Part shown: piece after piece, positions 1-10,481 of the stretch
How positions within the stretch are numbered: the first letter of the stretch is position 1
How the letters are laid out: every line of letters starts with the position of its first letter
From: Enoplolaimus lenunculus
Taxonomy: Eukaryota; Nematoda; Enoplea; Enoplida; Thoracostomopsidae
Length of the DNA: 64,000 bases
NCBI GenBank assembly: GCA_030248215.1
Contig: JASANG010000773.1
Coordinates: 124,001-188,000, forward strand
Direction of reading: 5' to 3'
The notes under the pieces: model-generated
Databases searched by the model: none
What the model saw: the letters and a program-made list of their open reading frames with translations, nothing else
Told to the model about the DNA's origin: nothing
Translations under genes and position numbers: made by a program

Positions 1-2724
1 TACGCAATCGCGCACAAAATATTGTTACGGGTACGATCAACGAGTATCCCTGCGGACGAATCCGAGATGATACTCTCACGGGTGTTCGTGGCCGTGGATC
101 TGCCAAAGTAAGCTACTTGCCTAGAGGATGACGGTCCCCCGGCGTGATATCAGGTTTTGAGAGTCACAAAATCCCGACATCGTCATACGCCTAAGCCTGC
201 CTATGCTCTAAGTTCTAGCGAACCCCGAGTGCGAGTAGGTGGATCGCACCAGTAACAATTAGCTTTTTCCTCCGTGAATTTTAGTTCAACTGTGTGCTCA
301 CAACATTTTCTCATGGTTAGGCTTAGTGACACTCGGTCATGGGTATAGCTTAAACCTTAATCTTATTCCTAGAAATTGGTTGGTTCAGCAGAAATTTGCT
401 TTACTTGGCTGTAGACCGTTTTAATAGAAAGGCGGATCGATCCTAGCCTTTGAGGTTTTTAATTGATTTTACTTGCCACTGATTCGAACCAGGGCTGTTT
501 GTTTGATTCTCGAGACTCCAATAGTCCAGAAATTTTCATTTTCCTGCAAAAGTTTAAATCTCCTTTAATGCTGAATTTGTTTCAATTTTTAGCCATGGCT
601 CTTTGGCCAGGAAAATGCGTAGCGCTCTCGGTTCAGGATTGAACTCAATTTAAAGTTTTGGTTTATTATTGCTTTGTACATTTTATACATACATGTTATA
701 CTGTCCTAAAGTACCTTTGTCCTAAAGCCAGTCTTAAGTGATCAGTCGTGGATTCGACTTAGTGAATTACAATTATATCGTAATTTGCTTACGGTAATTG
801 CTAGAAAAGCTATAGCAAAAGATTTTAAAATTTTAACGATGCTTGGGTTGCTATGCTCTACTGCGAGCACCTTATCGCTGACTGCCATAGCGTTAGACTG
901 CGGTGTGTACCTTACGTTACGTCTTATGTCTGACGATGGTGAATTTGGCTGGTCCCTTTCCAACCTTCCAGGCGGGCGCAGTTTACCTCCAGCTTAGACT
1001 CAAGTTTCACTTAAGCCAGTGCTCACGACTACCACTCATTGCATGGACACTCTGGTCAAATTCACCATCGTCCCCTAGTGTGTTTCAGAAAAGCTGCACG
1101 TTTACCGTAAGGTCTTACGAGGATGTGGGTGCACCACAAAAATCCCGCTATGTGCATGTTCAAAACTCAAGAGGTTTCTTGGTAGATTTACTGTTTAGGT
1201 ATGCTCCTTAATACGGTGTCTGTTTCCGATGGCACTGCACTTTCCCTAAACTTAAGCGTGATTTTTCGCAGGCTGCACATTCAGCAGTTTGACTGTCAAA
1301 CGGGTGACCAAGTATTATGCTTAATTTCCTGGGGCCTGGCTAGAATCGCCTTAAATCACGGGGCACATTGAAATTTTCTGGACGGTAGGCCTCAGCTCTT
1401 TTAGTTGCCATATCCTAAATGCTTAGCATTAGGCTGAATTGGCCTCCCTACCGTGCTGACAATCAATCCTGTGAATGTTTTTGTCAATCTATGTTGTGCC
1501 TAATTTTCCTTAGAATTGTCGCACCAATGGCGCCTCCTTGCAGGTTTTCTGATTTTGAGTTTTTTCCCCCCAAAGTTTATACAAAAATTTTCGTACCTGC
1601 GTTGTCGCCAACGTCAGGTAAAATTTAACCCAAAATTTTACCCACACCCCCTTTATGAAAACTGAGAAATCCTAACTAGGCCCCCCTTAAAATTCTTACC
1701 CCTGCGCGGAACGCGCATAACCCCCCTTTGCTTCAGCGCCCCGAAACTCTCGTGCACACTAAGTCGCCTCCGTGTGCAGAGAGATCGGTTTGCTGTCGCG
1801 GCTCGAGCACGCGAGCAAAAACCGAAAATTTTTTAAAACTGAACCGAATGTTCAGCCTGTGCAGCGTCCTTTTATACTGTGCGGGGCTCAAAATCCAGCC
1901 AATAAGCGTGCCTCGGAAACAAACACTATACACTGCTTTCATTGGTGGAAAAGTGTTGAATGTAGGCTGACCAATACGAAGTAAGAACTGAATTAATCTC
2001 TACGAGCCGGTGATTGGCTGGAGAATTTAACACACTACTCTCAAAAGAAAAGTTGTGAGTGGGGTTAGTTAGGGCTACCCTTATCTCAAACCTGGACGCA
2101 GAAGTACAACACAGCACAAGGGTGGTAAGAGTTGGATCGAAACTTGGTTTTCAGAGTTCCCCCTCAAAACATGACCTCCACATGCAGCTTTTGTTGTGGG
2201 GCCTACCCTTAATGTATTGTGCTCTCGCCTCACACACAGTCTATAAATAAAAACCTTACACGTTTCTTGAAAGACTACATCTCCCAAAACGGGTGTGCGG
2301 AATATGGGGATACGATGGTCACGAGACAATGGTACGACAACGGGGGGCAATAAAATCAATTATACAAGGTCAGACCAGAAAAATACCAAAAAAACCAAAA
2401 ATTGCATACAACATATATACATGGAGTTCCAAACACCCTAAGCTGTTATACGTAAACTGCCTGGTTTTCGATAACTATACCTAACTAATTTTCTTCTCTC
2501 GTCTCATTGCACGAGAGTGGAATAACCTATGTAATAGCAAAACCACATATTAAAAAAGAGATGCGAAACACCAAGGAGAAAACAAATTTAAAACGTGTAA
2601 AATCAAGCAATACAAAATAAGCACTCAAGTATATGTTTATATACACGGAAATCAGGATCCTAAGTTTGAGCACCCTTAATAACCACCTAAGTCAGTTGAT
2701 AGCTAAACGCGAATCCTGGCGCTA
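1..2724. other. No gene recognised
   Basis: Only short open frames without family resemblance occur here. Base composition is mixed AT-rich, with C-rich patches near 1625-1740. No paired terminal repeats, splice-bounded exons or RNA genes could be supported. A GGTTCGAATC-like string on the minus strand near 481-495 was checked as a tRNA T-arm and rejected. Confidence 0.5.
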
Positions 2725-4110
2725 TAGTCCAGAAAGGGTGAAAATCGTGTTTTAAAGAACGACAGCAAATTCAAAGGTTTCCACCGACTACAACTTCTTA
2801 AATATCCACTTGCGGACCATGTTAGGGGTGGTTTTCTGAATCAGGGCAACGAGGGGAATCGAACGGTACCATTTCTAACGTTGGGTCCTGGGAAGGTGAA
2901 AACCGCATCTTAGGAGACCCGTCCTGCAGTGCATATACATGCGATTTTTTAAGAACTTTCGGCGAACAATAACTTTTAACGTATTCGTTTGCGAACACTG
3001 TTCGGGGTAGTTTTCTCGCTCAACGGAAAGTGGGGAATCGAATGGTACCAAATTTTACATTGTACTCCGAAAAAGTGGGAATCGCATTTTTCGGAGCCGT
3101 ATCCGTAAAGCGTGTGCACACAATATCTGAAATTTTCAATTAGCCATAAATTTTTATCTATGGGTTTGCGGGCCATGTTTGGGGTGGTTTTCTTGCTCTA
3201 CTCAGCAAGCCGAATCGAATGATACCAATTTCAATCCTGTGGCTCGAAAAAGTTGAAATCGCGTTTTTCAGGATCCGATCCGTAAAAGTGTACATACACA
3301 AAATCTTTAAAATCTTTGATTGACCATAACTCCTTAAGTACTGGTTTGCGAACAGGGTTAAGGGTGGTTTTCTTGGCCAGTTCGACGAGCTGAATTGATT
3401 GATACCAATTTTAGCACCCGATCCCGGAAAAGCGAAAATCGCGTTTTTGGAATCCCGAAAACTTCAGGGGCCCATAACTTTCAAGCTATTGGTTTCCGAA
3501 TAAGGTTCGGGGTGGTTTTCTTGATCAGCTCAGCGAGCTGAGTCGAATGGTACTAATTTTAACATCCGATTCCGGAAAAGTGAAAATTGCGTTTTTCGGA
3601 GCCGGGCCTCCAGACACACACGCACAAAATCTCGAAGTTTAAAAATGTCTATAACTTTTGACTACCGCATTGCGGGCTATAGTTGGGGCGATTTTCTTAG
3701 TCGGCACAGTGCGGGGAAATCGCCTAATGCCAGTTTACATGCTATATTCTGTAAAGTGACAGTCAAAATTTCCTAAAAACCCAACTCACGACCAATACTC
3801 ATAACCTACATTCACCCTAGTTTCGATCATTCGTTCACTATCCATGTTCGGAGTGGCTTTCTCGGCCAGAACAGAAGGCCCAGACGACCGGTACTAAATT
3901 TAGAATCCCAGGAAGCCCAAAAATGAAAAGCAATTTCAAAATTTAAGTGTCAAGAAATTCAAAATTTTCACAAGATCCTGGTTTCCGACCTAAAACGGCA
4001 GCCGGGACGGCTTACTCGGCCAACCCGGTGTGCCGAACCCAAAAGCGCCAGCTCCGCACCTGAAATTATAAGACAACGGACCTCGAATCCTAAAATCCGG
4101 TTGTCCTAAG
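2725..4110. repeat. Decaying tandem array, about 145-180 bp unit
   Basis: A core of the form GGGGTGGTTTTCTTG, followed about 30 bases later by GAATCGAATGGTACCAA and then by GAAAATCGCGTTTTTC, recurs about eight times. Cores lie near 2825, 3005, 3180, 3358, 3508, 3680, 3850 and 4000, so spacing is about 145-180 bp. Middle units match best. Units become steadily more degenerate toward the right, where the last two are barely recognisable. This resembles an old satellite-like array. No coding frame runs through it. Confidence 0.8.
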
Positions 4111-6780
4111 AGGCAGACGGCCATCGCTCCACTTCATTACCTCCTAAAAATCCTGTTAAACCTGCGAAAAACATAACTTTGCCTGCCCCCTTTGCATATC
4201 CTAAACCCAAAAACAAACTACCCCCGATCCTAAACTGACTATCCCCCTTAGGCTGAGGCGAGGCGTTGCTTAACTTAAAATTCAAAATTTTTGAAAATTA
4301 CAAACAACCCTCAAAACCCTGTCTTTCCTCCCCTTACGACGCGTATCTTGTTTCCTTCGTGCTGAAACTGTCCTGTCAAACTTTGCGACCACTGCGGTTT
4401 CTGCTCTGTTGGGGGCTTTGAAAACAGCCGCGTGCACCCTTCAGCGTTTCCACAAGACGTCCACGCAGTAAAGATTACACGAAAAAAAAGTCATCATCCC
4501 CCCCCACCAACAGGGGGTAATGGGGAGGGGCGTTGGTGTGTGAAAATAGGCGAATATCGGACAACTTAGGGAAACCCAGAACAGCCTCATAAATAATCAC
4601 TCACACTCAGTCGTCCCTTGCCGCTTAGACCCTATGGCTCCTTTTCTAACCCTCAGGAAATCAACCCCCAATACCTATACTGTACGATCACGGTGTGTAA
4701 ACACATAGGTAAATATATATGTACGCACGTGCACTTATCTAGTCAACTCAACACAATCAACCTAGCCTAGTCAAGTTCCGGTGAGTTTAGGGGTGGGACC
4801 CCATTTCTAGTGGAGGTTGGGGCTAGGTAGAGTTGAAACTTGGATAGTCTTATCGTCGGCCGAAATCTACAAATGTTAGGCCGCAAACTTGCTCTCAAAG
4901 CCCAATTTGGTGAGACTTAGACAGTATAGCGCTAAGCAGTACCATGGAGCACTCTGCTCCTGAGAACTTTGAAACACAAACATAGCCCATCATAACCGAC
5001 TCGTCGCCCCCTCTATAGCAAACACCTCATCTAACTCGTGTACCCTCCAATTCGGAGACTGGTGCGCTGCCCGTAACATTACGTTAGACGACCCGAAGTT
5101 CGTTGCTCCCCGCCGATAATTCATCGTGCAAATATTTCAACTATTAATCCACACAACTCAGTCGTCCTGCCAACGGTGATTGCTTTCTAGTCAGAATTTT
5201 GCAAGTATTGCAATCTAGTCAAATTTGCGGAAACTCGAAAGTGGACAGCGGATGAGAAAAAGGATTGGTCGAAAATTGATCACGCTTTAGAAACTATACA
5301 AGGGTGGGTTCCACGTGAATGTACTAAAAGTCTGAAGGGACGGCTGGGTCGTGAAAGGTGCACCCTAGGGTATAACGCTAACCCCCATTGTTTTAGGCTC
5401 CAAAGAAAACACTTACTGCCGTGCGTAACGCGACGCATTCGACCCCCGGCGAGTTACAAGCTCAGGACGAAAACAGGGACGAAAGAGAGTACAGCAGTGT
5501 GTGAGCTCCCCGCAGACTGAAAACATCTTACCCGGAACATTATGTATGTACAGATTAATATGTTACGCCACTCTTACGCCTAGTTTTATGCAATAAATAA
5601 AACAACAAATATGAACACTAATAAGCGTAGGGGACAATACATATTCAACAGCCTAGCCAAAAAAACCAAAGGTTATTAGACAGTTTAATTGAACTCGTTT
5701 CAAGGGCTCTACATGTGACACGTCTACCCTAATTTTTCTGCTTTGTTCGCCTTGCGGTGTTTTCCAGACAGCGCTCAGGTGAAGTTTAACAGTTTTTTGT
5801 GTTTTAACATCCGCGAGAAGCCAATCGATATTCTAGAAACGGAATCAAGTGTCTCATAGAAATGTTGATAAGGTATGCGTACGATTAGCTGGTCCATGGT
5901 AACGGTAACCCTGTTAGTAGTGAAAATTTACAAAAAAAATAAGCACAATTCCTAATAACAATGCACCATACGTAAAAGTTATATAAGCATTAAAATGGCA
6001 ACGGTTGACACAAAATAACTGTGATGCCGTCTCTGCCAAAAGCTAAGTGGGACAAGGGCAGTTACACTGTATCATGTACCAAACGGTGAAGTTTGGGTCG
6101 ACAAACAAGGCTGCGTCACGTTAAAGCTCGCTTTCGACACCTTTCAAAACCCGATGTCCGCTCCCTTTTTATTAAACTCAACAGGACTTGAAAATAACTT
6201 GTTCTATTTGCGACATTCTCCCACGCAGCTGGCTTGACTTAAACTAATAAAAATTTACCACGGAGGTTGATCAGTCGAAAAAACTAAACTGTCAGCAAAG
6301 AGAAACAACATGCGAAAATCAACACAAGCATCAGTTATAGTAATAATGGCAATAGCGATAGTAATAATAACAATAATAATAATGATAAACGATAACAACA
6401 ATAATAATAATAATAACAGTGACAATAGCAATGACAGAAACACATCCTCGAAATCCCCAAAACTGGGTTCTAAGTGCACGTCACGAAAGGAATAGTGTCC
6501 CTGACAATATTGTACGGCAATTTATTTTGCAATATTATTGTTTACAAAATGTCTTTGGTTTTTTTCACTGCGCACCGCATGAATCGACCAATTTTTCCAT
6601 GACGGCGGCTTCATGGTTCCGCTATTTTTTGCGGTTGTTTTTAAAATGTAATACTTGCGCTGGCTGATTAGTATAACCGTTCGAGATTGTGCTGGTCAGA
6701 CATTTTAACTCCGAGTTGAATGTGAACAAAAAATGGACCAATATTACTTGTAACAGTTACCCAAGGTTATTCCGTAAGAC
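4111..6780. other. No gene recognised
   Basis: This is intergenic sequence with no convincing coding exon. It contains an imperfect AAT/AAC-type simple repeat near 6340-6420 and otherwise unique AT-rich DNA. The open frames over the simple repeat are low-complexity artefacts. Confidence 0.45.
6336..6420. repeat. Imperfect AAT trinucleotide repeat
   Basis: Runs of AATAAT interspersed with GATAAT and AACAAT are visible. This gives poly-Asn, poly-Ile or poly-Leu shadow frames with no biological signal. Confidence 0.85.
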
Positions 6781-6974
6781 CAGTGGCGGATTCCAAATTT
6801 TCTGACGGGGAACCGGGCTGACAACGGTTATAAAACAAAATTTTGGGTCGTGCTATTATCTGCAATATTCCGATCAAAAAATTTGTAAGGTAGTTACGTT
6901 ACCATTTTACTACTAAAAGTTTTTTGATGGGGGATGGCGTATGCCCCCACTCCCGCCCCCGTCTGGATCCACTA
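6781..6974. mobile_element. Miniature DNA transposon, CAGTGGCGGA-type ends
   Basis: The left end reads CAGTGGCGGATTCC. The right end reads GGATCCACT, the inverse of a CAGTGGATCC-like terminus. The interior is short, with C-rich sequence next to the right end. A related, longer copy lies at 28914-29214. The length and ends fit a non-autonomous DNA transposon. No target duplication was confirmed. Confidence 0.5.
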
Positions 6975-7234
6975 GTTGCGAAGAACAGATTTCAGCGAAC
7001 AGGGCAAGTCTAAGATTAACTCTAAACTTAAACTAACGCCTAATCGTGGGCGAAAACTTACTCTAAAATCTAATTTTGCGCTACTATGTCTTGTAAAAAA
7101 TGGTACGCATGTAACGGTAGTGTCCGTTTATCAAAAAAGATAGCATATTAATTTACCAAATAAATTACTATTCTCTTATTTTCCGTAAAATAGATTTATT
7201 TTAGAACTTTTTAGAAACTCGTAAAATGGCATAA

Positions 7235-7537
7235 TTTAACCCTAATTGTTGCACATAAATGACTCCAGGACCAAATATTTTGAGTTCGAAACTATAAACC
7301 GTACTTAAATTTTAAAAGTACATTCCTAAGTATAACCTTGTATTATCGCTCAAGCTATTGACACAAGACAAACGTTTAATTGAACGAATAATTGCAGTAC
7401 CGGATATATATCAGTAACGAAGGGCGGCGGAGCGTGGGTTAAAAATAAATAACAGTCCGTAACCGAATAACAAGGGGGTACCCTCTGTAGAAGCCAAATA
7501 TATGTCAGTCCCACCTCTTCTGCGGGTCACTACAGTA
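7235..7537. mobile_element. MITE family A copy 1 (5' truncated)
   Basis: The right terminus reads TCACTACAGTA after a C-rich stretch. The interior shares ATAAATGACTCCAGGACCA, a block around TTGTATTATCGCTCAAG and AAAATAAATAACAGTCCGTA with the other family A copies. The left terminal repeat is missing. This is a non-autonomous element with no open frame of its own. Confidence 0.8.
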
Positions 7538-8039
7538 CATGGCTGAAAGAAACTGAGAAATCTACTAATGTACTGTTGTATGTCCTTCATTATCACGACA
7601 ATTCGTCATCCGGCAACTCGTCGATCGACAACTTGTACTTTGAAATCTAGTTGACTGAACAACTTGTCGCCCGTCATAATGCTTAGGCATCGGACACTGG
7701 CAGGCGACAAATGCTGTCGAGTTGCGAATCGTCTGTAGACTCATTCTGTTCAAATATTTCTTTGGAATTATAGAGGTGCTTACAAAATAAATACGCTGAA
7801 TATCACACTTACGCAAAATACATCTAAACTGCGTGTTTAGTGCAGACCTCTTCATCTAATACGCAATTTTGTTTAATGCAAAGCCGTACAGACCCCCCTC
7901 AATCAAGGGGGGGGGGTTACACAAAGTAGGGTCCGCGTGATACTACATCACGCTAATACGTGTTGTATGCATAGTGTCACACTCTTCCTATATTATACAC
8001 TCTTGGTAATAATAACGTTCGTTAAGGTAGACTGTATTA

Positions 8040-8165
8040 AAATTAGTATTAGTATATAGGGCATCTGTTTCGGTATATATGCAGGTTTTTGCATCGGCAA
8101 AATATGAAAATAAGAATCGGTTTCGGCATTGGCAAAACTTTGGGGTTGGCACATCACTATTTTCT
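8040..8165. mobile_element. hAT-like short repeat fragment (GCATCGGCA type)
   Basis: Repeated strings of the form GCATCGGCAAAA, AAGAATCGG and GGCACATCA match the repeats near 57600-57660 in the kinesin gene. Those belong to a family with GATGTGCCGAT-like ends typical of hAT-derived miniature elements. Only one side of the element is recognisable here. Confidence 0.45.
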
Positions 8166-8461
8166 AGTTGAGTTTTGGACATTGTACACTGATATAGCCC
8201 ATATATCTCCGAGAAAAATGGCTAATACTTCACACGTTCCGTACTCAAAAATAAAAAATTATCTCGAAACCATTAATGCTGACCTGGGCACTAGCACAAG
8301 AGAGTGGTTTGTCCAACTTCGAATGCCCACCGAAAAATTCTTTATTTGCCGATGCAAAAGGGTCTGATGTTGGATTTTGGGAGGCAGACAATCCTGTGAA
8401 CGCCCCAGTTATACTGCAAGATGATGTTGAAATATGTAATAGTTTCAGTAGCGAACATGCT

Positions 8462-8625
8462 TTTTGACGGGGGTCATTTTTTCATGCGACGCTGAGTAAA
8501 AATGACCGGAGGTCTCTTTTTAATGGGGGTCATTTTTACACGACAGTAGTGTGAAAATCCGACCCCCATCGAAATATGCCCGGGAAGTGGCATTTTTGAG
8601 AGGGTCATTTTTTCATGCGACACCA
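8462..8625. repeat. Short repeat built on GGGGGTCATTTTT
   Basis: The string GGGGGTCATTTTT or GAGGGTCATTTTT occurs at about 8470, 8525 and 8602, each followed by ATGCGAC or ACACGAC. An inverted GACCCCCAT lies near 8562. The arrangement suggests a small tandem or foldback repeat of unknown class. Confidence 0.6.
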
Positions 8626-8908
8626 TAAATATCGCTCGCTTCGTACCAGATTTACCAGCTTAAACTTCATATGTTGAGGTACGCTTGAAACAAGCTATAA
8701 GCATTTCTCGTGAGAAATTCCTGTTTCATATTTTCAAACTCTATTTATTTCCTTTTCTTTATGTTGATACTACAAGGCACTGATAATCAGGCCTGTTCAG
8801 TAACGTCGCATATGACATACTCAAGAGGATAAAGCGTGGTTTTGAAATTTCCAACTAGTTTTTTGTTAGGCTTAGGCTTAAGCTTAGGCTTAGGAATAAA
8901 CTCATTCG

Positions 8909-9355
8909 TACCGTATTGACCCGAATAAGGGGGGTAATAAGAGGAGGGTCCTCATTTTTGGTCCGAATCAATAAGAGTCCGTATCCCTAATAAGAGTAAG
9001 TATGTGGATAGAGTCCCTAAACCAAAATTAGGGTCCATAAATGTCAATTAACCATAATTGTAGCACATAAATGACTCCAGGACCAAATAATTTGAGTTAG
9101 AAACTTTAAAGCGTACTTAAGTTTTTAAAGTACATTCCTAAGTATAACTTTTTATTATCGCTCAAATTATTGAAACGAGACAAATATACGTTTAATTCAA
9201 CGGATAGTTGCAGTACCGGATATATATCATTAACGAAGGGCGGTTGAGCGTGGGTTAAAAATAAATAACAGTCCGTAACCGAATAACAAGGCGGGTACCC
9301 TCTGGAGAGGCCAAATAATTATCAGTCGCCTCCTCTTATTCGGATCGCCACAGTA
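8909..9355. mobile_element. MITE family A copy 2
   Basis: The left end reads CCGTATTGACCCGAATAAG, flanked by TA. The right end has CTCTTATTCGGATCGCCACAG followed by TA. The interior is shared with copies at 7235, 16417, 24421, 30576, 34351 and 38940. It lies about 200 bp upstream of the channel start. Terminal inverted repeats of roughly 25 bp and a TA flank suggest a Tc1/mariner- or pogo-like non-autonomous element; this class is inferred. Confidence 0.8.
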
Positions 9356-9530
9356 GGCTGAGCCATAGTTTTAACCAGACCAACGCTTAGGTTTGACTTT
9401 GGCTTAGCTTTCAAATATGTCCTAATTTGTTAAGGTTTTGTTGTTTTTGCGTTTGCTATTTTGGTGGAGAGGTTTTTTGTAGAGCCCTAAACTAAAAGTG
9501 GTGGCCGGACGTAACTATAAAATATTTCTA

Positions 9531-9545
9531 TTTTGCCTTTTTTAG
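9531..9545 (+). promoter_or_regulatory. Splice acceptor just upstream of the channel start
   Basis: A pyrimidine tract (TTTTGCCTTTTTTTAG) ends 15 bases before the ATG at 9561, and an in-frame TAA lies at 9555-9557. The acceptor either closes an intron in the 5' leader or receives a trans-spliced leader. No upstream exon was recognised within the window. The choice between the two cannot be made from sequence. Confidence 0.5.
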
Positions 9546-9560
9546 ACAGTTTACTAAATA

Positions 9561-10481
9561 ATGTTTCTAAAATTAAATATCGGTGGACATCGGACTATAT
9601 TCTTGGACAGCGCAATTGCAACTCAACCCGACTCAAGGCTTGGTCATTTTCTATCGATGACCCACGAAGAGCGACGCAAAAATTGCGACGGCTACTTTCC
9701 CGGGGTCGAAGAATACTATTTCGACCGGTCGCCGGTGCTGTTTGAAGTTGTTGCTCAAATATATCGTACAGGCAAACTGCATGCGCATCCGAACGTCTGT
9801 CTGTCTGCGTTACACGAAGAGCTTTCGTTTTGGGGTCTAGACAACGTGTGCTCGGGCACTATCTTGGCTCATACTTGTTCATTACTGAATCATGTGGTCA
9901 CTGAAGCTTGTTCCGATGGTCGTAGTACCTCAGATGTGGTTACCTCATCTTCTGCGGGGGTTCGTCGATCAAAACCTAAGAAAACAGTCCGACTTTCCAG
10001 TGAGCCTTCAAATTCTCGTGGGGATATCCGACCAAAATTATCAGCTCCTGCTTGCTCCTCGACTTCAAGCTATCAGTGTCAATTGTCCTCAAAATTCAAA
10101 CCTCTGAATCGAATATTTCCCTTTAAATCGCTTGAGGGTGCCAGTATTAGTCGTCGCGACCGTTGCACCAATAGCGAGGACCCTGTTAGTGATCATAACG
10201 CTTCTTGTGGTGACCCAGCTGAAGAAAACAAATTTGCGACTGACAGCCTGAAGTCTCTTCCAGAGCGTGTGCCAGAACCAAATGGGTTACTTCCGACAGG
10301 CATTTACTCGGAGCAAATCGTAATCGATCCAAAACAAAGCGACGATGTTGCCGATGAATATTGTGACAATTGTCAAATGGGCGACAATAAATTCCCGTGC
10401 ACAATCCTGCCTAAAATGCAACGCTCGCGAAATTTTATTTGGGAAGCGTTCAGCAATCCGGCAGGTTCGGTGCTGGGTCGG
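9561..10481 (+). CDS. Kv channel exon 1: T1 domain and linker
   Basis: It encodes residues 1-307. The start ATG follows an in-frame stop by one codon, so it is the only start that includes the full T1 fold. The T1 zinc motif of non-Shaker channels (H-x5-C-x20-C-C) is only half present: H74 and C80 are there, but positions 101-102 are Ile-Leu. A Ser-rich, low-complexity linker follows, with a Cys-x2-Cys pair at 268/271. The exon ends GGTCGG before the donor GTAGGT. The join to exon 2 gives SVLGR-ILAMIS, matching the usual T1-S1 boundary of Kv2-type channels. Confidence 0.92.

Noticed and set aside
475-500. tRNA-like T-arm (GGTTCGAATC on the minus strand)
   Set aside because: The flanking bases do not form the T stem, and no acceptor stem, D-arm or anticodon arm could be drawn.
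6255-6495. Leu/Ile-rich and Asn-rich open frames near 6.3 kb
   Set aside because: They are produced by the AAT-type simple repeat and have no family resemblance or splice context.
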